NCBI RefSeq assembly: GCF_009805705.1 | Contig: NZ_VSMB01000003.1 | Coordinates: 62,001 to 126,000 of the forward strand | Direction of reading: 5' to 3' | Origin: Ruania rhizosphaerae | GTDB lineage: Bacteria > Actinomycetota > Actinomycetes > Actinomycetales > Beutenbergiaceae | DNA: 64,000 bases | Shown: piece after piece, positions 1-8,648 of the stretch | Layout: each line of letters starts with the position of its first letter | Numbering within the stretch: position 1 is the first letter of the stretch | The notes under the pieces: model-generated | Databases searched by the model: none | Seen by the model: the letters and a program-made list of their open reading frames with translations, nothing else | Told to the model about the DNA's origin: nothing | Made by a program: the position numbers and the translations under genes

Positions 1-139
1 CGATCGACACACCGAACCGCTCGGCGAGCTCCCCGACGGCCACCTGACCACGCTCGGCCACGAAATCCGTCAACGCCCCGCGCCGGTGGGCCGGCAGGTG
101 GCGGGAACGGTCCTGAGTGTCCACATCTGCAGATGACAT
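1..139 (-). CDS. DeoR-family transcriptional regulator, N-terminal fragment (cut by window edge)
   Basis: Only the first 46 codons lie in the window, reading leftward from an ATG at 139. After a short basic leader the peptide runs into a helix-turn-helix of the DeoR type: residues about 18-46 contain RRGALTDFVAERGQVAVGEL followed by AERFGVSI, the classic start of the DeoR HTH. DeoR proteins sense phosphorylated sugars through a C-terminal domain that is outside the window. The gene is divergent from the sugar operon starting at 508, so it probably regulates that operon (inference). The sequence is uninterrupted up to the edge. Confidence 0.8.
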   Translation of the reverse strand, partial: MSSADVDTQDRSRHLPAHRRGALTDFVAERGQVAVGELAERFGVSI

Positions 140-507
140 GCACCCATTGGTAGCACAACGCTTGTCACTTCGCCGCAGAAAGCGGCATGAAACGGCGCAT
201 CAGATCCAGATCTGTGCCCGGTCTTGCGGTGCACTCGGCCCGGTGGAGCCCGGCAGAGGTGAGCAGTCTCCCAGAGGTCACGGTTCGCATCCGGCGCGCG
301 GGCGCTGCCATGAAGTCGCACTCTCACGGCAGGATCCGGACCGTCGCCGGTGCCGCACGTGCTTCGTGACGACGCCATTCGCCCCACTGCTTGACGCATC
401 TGTTCATCCGGCGTTAAGGTCGCAGAACACAGCACAAAACAGCATGGAGCGGCACAAGGGTGCAGAAGCCATGCGAAGTGCACTGACGAAGACGACAGGA
501 GTACGAC
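140..507. other. Divergent control region of DeoR gene and sugar operon 1
   Basis: This 368-bp gap holds no convincing gene. It separates the partial DeoR gene from the binding-protein gene. Visible elements are a short dyad ACAACGCTTGT at 155-165, a sigma-70-like promoter at 391-419, and A-rich direct repeats of CAGCA/ACAGC around 425-446 just upstream of the ribosome-binding site AGGAG (about 498-502). The dyad or the repeats could be regulator sites, but this is not demonstrated. Confidence 0.5.
391..419 (+). promoter_or_regulatory. Promoter for sugar operon 1
   Basis: TTGACG (391-396), a 17-bp spacer and TTAAGG (414-419) match the housekeeping sigma consensus with ideal spacing. It lies about 90 bp upstream of the first gene and points into it. 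It is the best promoter-like match in the gap. Confidence 0.6.
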
Positions 508-1788
508 ATGAGCACTGGTGCTCGACGCACGCGGGTTGCCGGTATGGCCGGCATCGCCGCACTGAGTCTTGTCGCGGCCGCAGGCTGCAGTAGCGATGGC
601 GGCGGCGGCGCCGACGGCGACGTCACCATCGAGTTCGCCCAATGGTGGGAGCCTGAGCTCCCCGATGGCGCATTCGCCGAGATCATCGCCGGATTCGAGG
701 AGGAGAACCCCGGCGTGAACGTCGATCTCGTCTCGGCGCCCTACGCCTCCACCCAGGAGCAGCTGTTCGCCGGCTCCGCATCCGGAACGATGCCCGACGT
801 GATGGGCCTGGACGCGGTCTGGGTGAACGACTTCGCCAACCAGGGTGCGATCGCCGACCTCAGCGCCCTGATGAGCGAGTACGGCTACGACGACAGCCAG
901 CTCGCCAGCCAGGTCCAGGTGGATGGCTCCACCTACATGATCCCGGTGGTCAACTTCATCTACCCGCTGTTCACCAACGACGACCTGCTCGCCGAGGCCG
1001 GTGTGGACGCCCCGCCGACCACGCGTCAGGAGTTCCTCGACGCCGCCGTCGCGATCTCCGAGCTCGGTGGCGACACCACCGGCTGGGCACTGCCCCTCTC
1101 CCTCGAGCAGCCCAACGGCGTGCTCAACGACGTGATGCCCTGGGTGTGGTCCTCCGGCGGATCGATGCTCTCTGACGGTCAGCCCGACCTGACCAACCCG
1201 GAGATGACCGCAGCGATCGAGTACGTCCAGCAGCTGTGGGACGCCGGCGCCGTGGCACCGGGCTCATTCACCATGAAGGAGCAGGACAAGGTCGAGGAGT
1301 TCACCAACGGCCGCGTCGGGATGATGATCTCCTCGCTCGCGCACATCAACCTCCTGCAGGAGACCAACCCCGACCTCAGCTTCAGCGTCTCGGCCATCCC
1401 CACCGAGGAGGGATTCAGCGGTGACTCCGGTCTGACCTACGCCTCGTGGGGCATCGGCGTCTCGGAGAGCAGCGAGCACCCCGAAGAGGCATTCGCGCTG
1501 ATCGAGTACCTGATGGAGACCGAGACGAACGGGGACCTGTCCACCATCGCCAACGGATTCCCCGGCAACACCGAAGCCGTACCGGACTTCGTCGAGGACG
1601 ACCCGCTGATGGCCGACGCCTTCGAGATCTACCAGAACACCACACCGGTCAACGAGTTCTCCGGGCTCCCCGCAGCGGAACAGCTGATGCGCTCGTTCGC
1701 CGAGCAGCTCCAGGCCACCCTCAACGGTGACCAGGACGTGACCCAGATGCTCGACCAGACCCAGGCCGCCTGGTCCGACGAGTTCTAG
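508..1788 (+). CDS. Sugar ABC transporter substrate-binding lipoprotein (operon 1)
   Basis: This 426-aa family 1 extracellular solute-binding protein captures a sugar outside the membrane and delivers it to the permeases that follow. A signal peptide ends in the lipobox VAAAGC, with the lipidated cysteine at residue 27, then a short Ser/Gly-rich linker. The mature part has the usual CUT1 features: a segment rich in FAQWWEPELP near the start and a C-terminal half ending in an Ala/Gln-rich helix. AGGAG stands 5-6 bases before the ATG. It is the first gene of a six-gene operon with no ATPase gene. The substrate is unknown; the aldolase, kinase and isomerase downstream suggest a hexose or ketose. 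Confidence 0.9.
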   Translation: MSTGARRTRVAGMAGIAALSLVAAAGCSSDGGGGADGDVTIEFAQWWEPELPDGAFAEIIAGFEEENPGVNVDLVSAPYASTQEQLFAGSASGTMPDVMGLDAVWVNDFANQGAIADLSALMSEYGYDDSQLASQVQVDGSTYMIPVVNFIYPLFTNDDLLAEAGVDAPPTTRQEFLDAAVAISELGGDTTGWALPLSLEQPNGVLNDVMPWVWSSGGSMLSDGQPDLTNPEMTAAIEYVQQLWDAGAVAPGSFTMKEQDKVEEFTNGRVGMMISSLAHINLLQETNPDLSFSVSAIPTEEGFSGDSGLTYASWGIGVSESSEHPEEAFALIEYLMETETNGDLSTIANGFPGNTEAVPDFVEDDPLMADAFEIYQNTTPVNEFSGLPAAEQLMRSFAEQLQATLNGDQDVTQMLDQTQAAWSDEF

Positions 1789-1803
1789 GAGGCAACCCAG
1801 ACT

Positions 1804-1831
1804 CCGCCCGCCACGCACACGTGGCGGGCGG
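1804..1831 (+). promoter_or_regulatory. Perfect intercistronic hairpin between binding protein and permease
   Basis: There are two perfectly complementary 12-base arms (1804-1815 and 1820-1831) around a CACA loop. They start 15 bases after the binding-protein stop and end 15 bases before the permease ATG. No T-run follows. Such a structure would protect the upstream mRNA end or partly terminate transcription, giving more binding protein than permease. Equivalent hairpins occur in the other four importer operons. Confidence 0.75.
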
Positions 1832-1846
1832 GGGACGGGGACCACC

Positions 1847-2815
1847 ATGATCACACCCCTCGCATCAGAACCCGCCTCGACAGCGAGGCCGGAAGGCCCG
1901 GGCGACCCTCCGCCGTCGGGAACCTCTGCAGCATCGGCGCCTCGGCGGCGTTCGCACCTCGGCCGCGCCCTCGAACCCCTGGCGTTCCTCTCACCCACAC
2001 TGATCCTGCTCGCCGTCCTGATGGTGCTGCCGATCGTGCTGGTGATCGGTTACGCCTTCATGGACAACGTGGTGACCAACCCCGACCCCGAGTTCGTGGG
2101 GCCGGCGAACCTCATCGAGATTGCCACCGACCCGACCTTCCACATCGCGCTGCGCAACACCGTGGTGTTCACCGTGGTGAGCGTGGTGGCGCACATGATC
2201 CTCGGGCTCACCTTCGCGATGCTGCTCAACAGCAAGCGCGTCTCGGTCACCAGCCGGGCCGTGCTCCGCGCGATCTACGTGATGCCATGGCTGTTCACCG
2301 TGGCCGTGATCGCCGTGCTGTGGCGGATGCTGCTCGCACCCAGCGGTGTGATCAACTACCTGCTCTCGACCGATGTGGAATGGCTCGCCGACCCGCGGCT
2401 CGCGCTCGGCACCGTCACAGTCATCAACATCTGGGCCGGCTACCCGTTCTTCATGGTCAGCCTGCTCGCGGGGCTGCAGGGCATTCCCGGTGATCTGTAC
2501 GAAGCCGCCCGTGTGGACGGCGCCTCCCCGGTGCAGCAGTTCTTCCACGTGACCCTGCCGCAGCTGCGGCAGATCATCGTCAGCCTGCTGCTGCTCGACA
2601 TGATCTGGACCTCCGCGCAGCAATTCGCGCTCATCTGGATGACCACCGGGGGCGGACCGCTCAGCTCCACCGAGATGCTCTCCACCTACACCTACAAACT
2701 GGCCTTCGACGACTACGAGTTCGGCCTCGCCTCCGCCAGCGCCGTCCTTGTTCTGCTCGTCTCGATGGTGCTCGCGTTCTTCTACGTGCGGCACGAGAAG
2801 GCGAGGGAGTCATGA
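1847..2815 (+). CDS. Sugar ABC transporter permease, MalF/UgpA type (operon 1)
   Basis: This 322-aa inner-membrane subunit forms half of the translocation channel. About 45 polar Pro/Ser/Ala-rich residues precede six predicted membrane segments, the first around LAFLSPTLILLAVLMVLPIV. The EAA loop that contacts the ATPase reads EAARVDGASPVQQFFHVTLP near residues 217-236. The 3' end overlaps the next permease by four bases (ATGA), a sign of translational coupling. The start ATG follows a GGGGACGGGGACC stretch rather than a clean ribosome-binding site. Confidence 0.92.
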   Translation: MITPLASEPASTARPEGPGDPPPSGTSAASAPRRRSHLGRALEPLAFLSPTLILLAVLMVLPIVLVIGYAFMDNVVTNPDPEFVGPANLIEIATDPTFHIALRNTVVFTVVSVVAHMILGLTFAMLLNSKRVSVTSRAVLRAIYVMPWLFTVAVIAVLWRMLLAPSGVINYLLSTDVEWLADPRLALGTVTVINIWAGYPFFMVSLLAGLQGIPGDLYEAARVDGASPVQQFFHVTLPQLRQIIVSLLLLDMIWTSAQQFALIWMTTGGGPLSSTEMLSTYTYKLAFDDYEFGLASASAVLVLLVSMVLAFFYVRHEKARES

Positions 2816-3708
2816 CCGCTGTCGCCACCAAGGCACCGACGCCCAAGAACCCGAAGTACCAGCAGAACCCGAAGAATTCGGCTCGCGACATCCCGGCACG
2901 CATCTTCATCTGGATCGGTCTGCTCGCCGGAGCAGGGTTCGCCGGCCTGCCGGTGCTGTGGATGCTCTCCAGCTCGTTCAAGTCCAACCGCGAGATCTTC
3001 GAGTTCCCACCCAGGTTGCTCACGGAGTCCTTCAGCTTCGACGCCTACCTGGCGATCCTGAGCGACCCGAGCCGGCTGCGGTTCTTCATCAACAGCTATG
3101 TGGTGGCGATCTGCGTCACGATCCTCACACTCGTGGTGGCGATCCATGCGGCCTATGCGTTCAGCCGGTTCACGTTCCGGATGAAGCACCCGCTGAAGCT
3201 CCTCATCATCAGCGTGCAGGCCGTGCCGCCGATCACCGTGCTGATTCCCTACTTCGGGATCATCGTCGCCCTGAAGATGTACGACACCTATCCCGGTCTG
3301 ATCTTCACGTACATGCTGTTCACCCTGCCGTACGCGATCATCATGATGACCAGCTACATGAATTCCCTCCCACGGGAGTTGGACGAAGCGGTCCGCGTGG
3401 ACGGCGGCAGCTCGATGACCGCACTCTGGCGAGTGCTGGTACCGGTCTCGGTGCCCGGGATCGTCTCCGTGGGCGTGTACACGTTCATGATCGCCTGGAA
3501 CGAGTACCTGTTCGCTCTCACCCTGACCAGCAGCGAATCCATGCGGACCGTGCCGATCGGACTGCAGTTGCTCATGGGCCAGCACTCGTTCCAGTGGAAC
3601 GAGATCATGGCGATGAGCATTCTCGGCTCCATTCCCGTTCTCGCCCTGTTCCTGTTCTTCCAGCGCTTCTTCATGAGCGGCCTGACCTCGGGCGCGGTCA
3701 AGAACTGA
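2812..3708 (+). CDS. Sugar ABC transporter permease, MalG/UgpE type (operon 1)
   Basis: This 298-aa partner of the preceding permease has six membrane segments and the EAA motif DEAVRVDGGSSMTALWRVLV. The C-terminus is of the usual form, ending FFMSGLTSGAVKN. It starts inside the last codon of the upstream gene (ATGA overlap). Together the two permeases and the lipoprotein make a CUT1 importer that must borrow an ATPase, because none is encoded in this operon. Confidence 0.92.
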   Translation: MTAVATKAPTPKNPKYQQNPKNSARDIPARIFIWIGLLAGAGFAGLPVLWMLSSSFKSNREIFEFPPRLLTESFSFDAYLAILSDPSRLRFFINSYVVAICVTILTLVVAIHAAYAFSRFTFRMKHPLKLLIISVQAVPPITVLIPYFGIIVALKMYDTYPGLIFTYMLFTLPYAIIMMTSYMNSLPRELDEAVRVDGGSSMTALWRVLVPVSVPGIVSVGVYTFMIAWNEYLFALTLTSSESMRTVPIGLQLLMGQHSFQWNEIMAMSILGSIPVLALFLFFQRFFMSGLTSGAVKN

Positions 3709-3742
3709 CCGATCGAATTCACCACCACCACAAGGAGAAAGT

Positions 3743-4633
3743 GTGCTCACCACCGGAAACGTTCTGCTGACCGCAGCCCACGAGGGGAACTACGCCGTTC
3801 CGGCGTTCAACGTCAGCGACTACGCCATGTTCAACGGGGTCATGGAGATCAGTGAGGCCGAGCAGGCCCCCTTGATCGCAGCGATCCACCCCGACGAGCT
3901 CGCCCACTTCGGCCGCGACGCCGTGGCAGCCATCCGGGAGCGGGCGCACCGCTCGAGTATCCCGGTCGCCATCCACTGGGACCACGGCGCCAGCTACGAG
4001 CAGATGCTCACCGCCATCCAGGTCGGATTCACCTCGGTCATGATCGACCGGTCGATGGACTCCTTCGAGGAGAACGTTCGGATCACCAAGAAGGTCGTCG
4101 AGACCGCGCACGCTGTCGGTGTGAGTGTGGAGGCCGAGCTCGGCACGATCGGCGCCGCCGACAGCTACGGCGAGGCAGGCGCCAAGGAAATCATCTACAC
4201 CACCCCGGAGGAAGCGGTGGAGTTCATCCGCCAGACCGGTGTGGACAGCCTCGCCGTGGCCATCGGCACCTCCCACGGGCTGTTCCCGCCCGAGGTCACC
4301 CCGGAGATCAAGATCGACCTGCTGCGCGAGATCAAGGCGGCTGTGCAGATCCCGCTCGTCCTGCACGGTGGCTCGGGCAACCCGGACGCCGAGATCGGCC
4401 AGGCCGCCAAGCTCGGCATCAACAAGATCAACATCTCCAGTGACATCAAGGTCGCCTACCACAACGAGATGCGCGCCGTGCTGGCGGATCCGAAGGTGCG
4501 CGAACCCAACGCCATCCAGCCCCGCTGCATCGAGGCGATGAAGGAGGTCGCCGCCCACAAGATCCGGCTCTTCGGCGCCGATGGCCAGGCCTCCAGCGTG
4601 CCGGGAATCAGCGGCGTGCAGGCGCGGGTCTGA
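3743..4633 (+). CDS. Class II ketose-bisphosphate aldolase
   Basis: This 296-aa zinc-dependent aldolase of the FbaA/GatY/KbaY family cleaves a ketose 1,6-bisphosphate (or a 1-phosphate) to dihydroxyacetone phosphate and an aldehyde. Family landmarks are present: catalytic Asp80 in HWDHG with zinc ligand His81, Glu132 in VEAELGTIG, zinc ligands His178 (GTSHG) and His208 (LHGGSGNP), and the phosphate-binding NISSD segment near residue 231. AAGGAG at 3732-3737 supports the GTG start. It stands between the transporter and a sugar kinase, so it probably acts on the phosphorylated form of the imported sugar. Fructose versus tagatose (or another ketose) cannot be decided from sequence by eye. Confidence 0.85.
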   Translation: MLTTGNVLLTAAHEGNYAVPAFNVSDYAMFNGVMEISEAEQAPLIAAIHPDELAHFGRDAVAAIRERAHRSSIPVAIHWDHGASYEQMLTAIQVGFTSVMIDRSMDSFEENVRITKKVVETAHAVGVSVEAELGTIGAADSYGEAGAKEIIYTTPEEAVEFIRQTGVDSLAVAIGTSHGLFPPEVTPEIKIDLLREIKAAVQIPLVLHGGSGNPDAEIGQAAKLGINKINISSDIKVAYHNEMRAVLADPKVREPNAIQPRCIEAMKEVAAHKIRLFGADGQASSVPGISGVQARV

Positions 4634-4636
4634 GAC

Positions 4637-5842
4637 ATGACGCCGGAGGTTCTTCTCGGATTCGGCGGCAACGTCGACGTCGAGATCACCTGGGACGATG
4701 CCGTGCTCACCCGCCTCGCGGTTGAGCACGGCATCACCGACGACGAACTCGACACCGCCATCGAGATCACCGACGAACGCAGTCTGGTGATCTCCATCCT
4801 CGCCTTCGCTCGCGCCGGGCACGGCGGGGAGCGATTCGTGGCCTCCGCCTCCGTGCTGGAGACGTTCCCGGCCAGATTCGACCACCGCTGGACCCTCGGC
4901 GGTACCGGTATCCGCGCCGCACTGGTCATGCAGACCCTCGGGATCCCCAGCATGGTGCACCTTGTCAGCACCAACGACATCATGCGCGACCTGCTCCCCG
5001 CTGGCGTGCACTGCCTGAGCAGTGCGAGTGAGGACTCCCTCGACCCGCATGTGATCGTGCAGTTCCGCCAGGGGGCGCGGGTGCGCACCGACCGGCTGGA
5101 CGTGACGGCACCGAAGGCGAACCGCCTCATCTACGTCAACGACCCGCCTAACCGGGATCTGGTGCTCAGCGACGAGATCGAGCAGGTCGCGCCCTCGTTG
5201 AACGTGCTGCTGGTGACCGGCCTGAACAGCATGCAGGATGCCGGCCTGGTAGCAGACCGCCTGCGGCGCATCGCCCGCGTCATCGATCAGATGCCCGACG
5301 GCGGACTCGTCTTCTTCGAGGATGCCGGCCAGCACGTGCCCGCCCTGGGCCAGCAGGTGCTCGCCGCCATGGCCGAGCTCGCTGACGTCATCAGCATGAA
5401 CGAGGATGAGCTGTTCGGCCACCTAGGCCGGACCGTTGATCTGCACGACGCGGCTGCCGTCGAGGGAGCCCTGCGGGAGGCGCAGACACAGATCGGCGCA
5501 CGCACCCTCGTGGTGCACACCCAGCACTGGGCCGCCGCCCTCGGGCCGCGGGCACAGCAGCTGCGCCCAGCCTTGCAGGCGGGTGTCGTGGCCGCGGGGA
5601 CGCGCTACCTTGTCGGCGACGGCGCCACCCGAGCCGACCACGAACGGACGGCGACCCTTCCCGTGCAGGCAGGCTCCGCCGTCGTAGCCCATCAGCTGGA
5701 GCAGGCCGACGACGTCACGTGCGTGCCCGCGCTCGAGCTGCGCACCGACACCCCCACCACCATCGGCCTCGGCGACACCTTCGTCGGCGGCCTGCTCGCG
5801 GCGTACGCAGGCGAGCGACACAGCGAAGGAGTGAACGCGTGA
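4637..5842 (+). CDS. ADP-dependent phosphofructokinase/glucokinase-family sugar kinase
   Basis: This 401-aa kinase is longer than ordinary PfkB kinases (about 310 aa). It shows a ribokinase-fold layout: GGTGIRAA at about residue 92, the nucleotide-site motif ISMNEDEL near residue 253, and the catalytic GLGDTFVGG close to the C-terminus. GLGDT (rather than GAGD), the overall length and the VLLVTGLNSM segment resemble the ADP-dependent glucokinase/phosphofructokinase family best known from archaea. It would phosphorylate the imported sugar or its monophosphate ahead of the aldolase. Three bases separate it from the aldolase stop, and its stop overlaps the next start. A divergent PfkB-like ATP kinase remains possible. 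Confidence 0.65.
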   Translation: MTPEVLLGFGGNVDVEITWDDAVLTRLAVEHGITDDELDTAIEITDERSLVISILAFARAGHGGERFVASASVLETFPARFDHRWTLGGTGIRAALVMQTLGIPSMVHLVSTNDIMRDLLPAGVHCLSSASEDSLDPHVIVQFRQGARVRTDRLDVTAPKANRLIYVNDPPNRDLVLSDEIEQVAPSLNVLLVTGLNSMQDAGLVADRLRRIARVIDQMPDGGLVFFEDAGQHVPALGQQVLAAMAELADVISMNEDELFGHLGRTVDLHDAAAVEGALREAQTQIGARTLVVHTQHWAAALGPRAQQLRPALQAGVVAAGTRYLVGDGATRADHERTATLPVQAGSAVVAHQLEQADDVTCVPALELRTDTPTTIGLGDTFVGGLLAAYAGERHSEGVNA

Positions 5843-6825
5843 TCGTCGAGGTTGCTGCCAACCGCCCACCCGAGCGCTTCTACCGAGGCGGACGCAGCCT
5901 CGCGGACCTGCGCGGCGAGGCCGGGGTCGGCGAGTACGAACCCGAGGACTGGGTCGGCTCGATGACCTGCGTCTACGGCGAGGCGCCGGTGGGACTGACG
6001 CGACTACCCGACGGGCGGCTGCTGAAGGACGCCATCGAGTCCGAGCCCGAGTGGTGGCTCGGTCCGGACCACGTGGCCGCCTACGGAGCGGACGCGATGG
6101 TGCTGGTCAAGCTGCTGGATGCGGGGGAGCGGCTGCCGGTGCACGCCCACCCCGACCGGGCGTTCGCCAAGGCGCACTTCGCCGCACCACACGGGAAGAC
6201 CGAGGCGTGGTTCCTACTCACGGGCGGCAGCCTGCACCTGGGCCTGAAGCAGGACCTCACCGCCGACGAGCTCGCCGGCGTCCTGGAGCGCCAGGATGCC
6301 GAGGAGATCCTGGGACTCATGCACGAGGTGCAGGTGAATCCCGGCGATGTCGTGCTGGTCCCCGCCGGGGTGCTGCACGCCATCGGGGGCGGATTGTTCC
6401 TGGTGGAGCTGCAGGAGCCGGAGGACTTCTCGCTGATGCTCGAATGGAAGGGCTACCCGATCGACGGGCCGAAGGACGGTCATCTCGGGATCGGGTACGA
6501 CCTGGCACTGCAGGCGATGGAACGTCGTGCCCGCACACCGCAGGAGATGGCTGAGCTCGTGCGCCCGGCCGGCTACGGGCCGTCGGTGTTCCCGGCCGCG
6601 GCCGACCCGTACTTTCGCCTGGGGCGCGAACGCGTCCAGAGTGAGGTGCAGGTGGAGGCGGGCTTCGCCGTCGTGATCGTGCTGGACGGGCAGATCGAGG
6701 TGACGGATGCCTCTGGGACGACCGCGCTTCGTCAGGGCGCCACCGCGGTGGCGCCGCACGCCGCGGGGGAACTGACGTTGACTGGGGACGGCGAGGTGCT
6801 GATCTGCCGGCCACCGGCACCGTGA
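5839..6825 (+). CDS. manA: Mannose-6-phosphate isomerase, class I
   Basis: This 328-aa cupin-type isomerase interconverts mannose-6-P and fructose-6-P. Zinc-site signatures are visible: HAHPDRAFAKAHF followed by GKTEAWFLL, and VPAGVLHAIGGGLFLVELQE further on. The GTG start at 5839 overlaps the kinase stop (GTGA) and is preceded by AAGGAG at 5825-5830. An open frame extends 40 codons further upstream but only inside the kinase gene, so it is not used. As the last gene of operon 1, it suggests that a mannose- or fructose-type hexose phosphate is an intermediate. It could also be a paralogue with another sugar phosphate substrate. Confidence 0.85.
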   Translation: MIVEVAANRPPERFYRGGRSLADLRGEAGVGEYEPEDWVGSMTCVYGEAPVGLTRLPDGRLLKDAIESEPEWWLGPDHVAAYGADAMVLVKLLDAGERLPVHAHPDRAFAKAHFAAPHGKTEAWFLLTGGSLHLGLKQDLTADELAGVLERQDAEEILGLMHEVQVNPGDVVLVPAGVLHAIGGGLFLVELQEPEDFSLMLEWKGYPIDGPKDGHLGIGYDLALQAMERRARTPQEMAELVRPAGYGPSVFPAAADPYFRLGRERVQSEVQVEAGFAVVIVLDGQIEVTDASGTTALRQGATAVAPHAAGELTLTGDGEVLICRPPAP

Positions 6826-6840
6826 GCTGACGAATACTTG

Positions 6841-6871
6841 CGGTGGGCGGGTGGTGTGTCCCCGCCCACCG
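6841..6871. terminator. Bidirectional terminator hairpin
   Basis: Perfect 11-base arms (6841-6851 and 6861-6871) with a 9-base loop lie exactly between the convergent ends of manA and the aldolase gene. There is no T-run, which is common for actinobacterial terminators. Confidence 0.7.
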
Positions 6872-7792
6872 TCAGGCTTCCTGGCGGGTCAATTCGTCCT
6901 GGTGGTCGATCAGCTCAGCGAGCGCGTCGAGCCGGGCCAGGTCATCGCTTGAAAGCCGGGGAAGCGGGCGGCGGCACGGGCCCATATCCCCGATCCCGCG
7001 TCCCGCGAGGTACTTCGCAGCCGGGAAGACGCCAACGTCGACGATCTCACGTACCACGGCGTTGATGCGCGACTGGATCGTCCGTGCGCCGTCCAGATCG
7101 CCTGCGTTGAACTTGTCACGAAGAGTGAGGAACTGGCGAGGCTGAAGGCCGACCGTTGTCCCGATGGTGCCCCGCGCCCCGGCCGCCAAGGCCGAGAGGA
7201 ACACCTCGTCGAACCCGTTGAAGTAGATCTTGTCGGGATAGGTGGCACGCATCTGCTCGAGCGTGTACATGTTGTGCGCTGTCTGCTTCACCCCTGCGAC
7301 ACGAGGGTCGCTCAGCAGGGCACCGGCAGAGTGCTCGGTGAACTCGTGCCCGGTGAGCGCTGGGACGTTGTAGAGGATCATCGGCAGATCGACGGCGTCC
7401 ATGACCGCCCGGTAGTGATCGATGATCGCCTGCGCCGGATAGGGATAGTAAATGGGCGGGATCATCGAGACCGCCGTGGCACCGTCACCCAGTGCGGCCC
7501 GGCCCAGCTCGACCGCCTCCTGCGTCCGGAGGGTGCCGATGTGCGCGATGACCGGTACCCGTCCGGCCGCGGCAGCGACGGCAGTGCGGGTGACCTCAGC
7601 GCGTTCCTCGGGAGAGAGCAGGAGCCCCTCGCCGGAGGAGCCGTTGCAGTAGATTCCCTCGACACCCCGATCCACATAGTGGTCGACGAGATGTGCCAGG
7701 GCGTCGGTGTTGACCGATTCGTCCGGACCCATCGGCGTGACGATGGCGGCCATCACCACACCGAGATCGGGTCGGGTCACCATGCGGTCCAT
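6872..7792 (-). CDS. N-acetylneuraminate lyase-like class I aldolase (DapA/NanA superfamily)
   Basis: This 306-aa TIM-barrel pyruvate aldolase has the superfamily GSSGE motif at residues 51-55, Tyr141 in YNVPALTG and the Schiff-base Lys169 in GVKQTAHNMYTLEQMR. The regions FNGFDEVFLSALAAGARGTI and MGPCRRPL resemble sialic acid lyase more than dihydrodipicolinate synthase, so cleavage of N-acetylneuraminate or a related 2-keto-3-deoxy sugar acid to pyruvate is the best guess. It is the last gene of the minus-strand operon and overlaps the dehydrogenase stop by 7-16 bases, depending on whether ATG 7792 or ATG 7783 is used. No nanE or nanK gene is nearby, so the true substrate is uncertain. Confidence 0.78.
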   Translation of the reverse strand: MDRMVTRPDLGVVMAAIVTPMGPDESVNTDALAHLVDHYVDRGVEGIYCNGSSGEGLLLSPEERAEVTRTAVAAAAGRVPVIAHIGTLRTQEAVELGRAALGDGATAVSMIPPIYYPYPAQAIIDHYRAVMDAVDLPMILYNVPALTGHEFTEHSAGALLSDPRVAGVKQTAHNMYTLEQMRATYPDKIYFNGFDEVFLSALAAGARGTIGTTVGLQPRQFLTLRDKFNAGDLDGARTIQSRINAVVREIVDVGVFPAAKYLAGRGIGDMGPCRRPLPRLSSDDLARLDALAELIDHQDELTRQEA

Positions 7793-8601
7793 CCGCCGTC
7801 GACGATGAGGTTGGCGCCGGTCATGTATTGCGACGCGTCAGAAGCCATGAACACGACGGCACCGTTGAACTCGTTCGCCTCCGCCATCCGCCCGAGCGGC
7901 ATGCGCGCGGTGTAGTTGGCCTGGAACTGCGCGTCCTGCGTGTCGCGACGCACTCCCGAGGGGGTGAGCGTGTTGACCCGGATACCGTGGCGCCCCCAGT
8001 AGGTGGCTGCGTAGCGGGTCAGGTTGTACAGACCCGACTTCGCGGCCGAGTAGGCCACAGGCTTGATGAACGGCACACCGGTGAGTTCCTCCTTGTAGGC
8101 ATAGATGTCCTGAACGGGGGAGAGCATGCCGTAGATCGAACCCACGTTGATGATCGAGCCGCCCTTGTCCGCCTTGCGCATCCGGGCGCCTGCCGCTTGC
8201 ATCACGAGGAACGTGCCGACGAGGTTCGTGTCGACCACCTCGCGGAAGACTTCGACAGGGAAGTCCTCGAACGGTCCGGAGACCTCTGGCGGTGCGCTGG
8301 GCTGGGTGTCGAGACCGGCGTTGTTGATCACGACGTCTGGCACATCCCACTCACCCTCGATCTCGTCGAGCGCCAGATTCACACTCTCCTTGGAGGTGAT
8401 ATCCATCGCGACGCCCAGGAGACGGCCGGAAGCATGCTCTTCGGGGAAAGCCGACTCCAGACGTTCCTGCGAGGTGGTGCGGGAGGCAACTGCGACGCGG
8501 GCTCCGCGGCGGTGAAACTCCTTGACGAACTCCGCGCCGATTTGTCCCATACCGCCAGTGACGAGCACCACGCGGTCCTTGACGGAAAAGAGGTCTTCCA
8601 T
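7777..8601 (-). CDS. Short-chain dehydrogenase/reductase
   Basis: This 274-aa SDR is an NAD(P)-dependent oxidoreductase of a hydroxyl or keto group. The Rossmann glycine motif VTGGMGQIG is near residue 15, NNAG lies in the middle, and the active site is formed by the Ser of NVGSIYG and the Tyr/Lys pair of VAYSAAKSG. The C-terminus ends in the common VDGGWTAW. The start at 8601 follows AAAGGA. The open frame continues upstream into the permease region, but that extension is a shadow. Sitting between the permeases and the lyase, it probably oxidises or reduces the imported sugar acid before cleavage (inference). Confidence 0.88.
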   Translation of the reverse strand: MEDLFSVKDRVVLVTGGMGQIGAEFVKEFHRRGARVAVASRTTSQERLESAFPEEHASGRLLGVAMDITSKESVNLALDEIEGEWDVPDVVINNAGLDTQPSAPPEVSGPFEDFPVEVFREVVDTNLVGTFLVMQAAGARMRKADKGGSIINVGSIYGMLSPVQDIYAYKEELTGVPFIKPVAYSAAKSGLYNLTRYAATYWGRHGIRVNTLTPSGVRRDTQDAQFQANYTARMPLGRMAEANEFNGAVVFMASDASQYMTGANLIVDGGWTAW

Positions 8602-8648
8602 GATGTCCTTTCGGGTCGAGGTGATTCTTCGGTTGCCGGAGGCTGGCG

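Noticed and set aside
124-135. Perfect palindrome CATCTGCAGATG at the DeoR start
   Set aside because: It lies in the first codons, is short, has no second copy and is expected by chance in GC-rich DNA with a PstI-type core.
3719-5422. Long open frame of about 567 codons on the minus strand
   Set aside because: It is the antisense shadow of the aldolase and kinase genes in GC-rich DNA. Its composition (His/Asp/Gly/Val-rich) matches reversed coding, and it has no recognisable domain.
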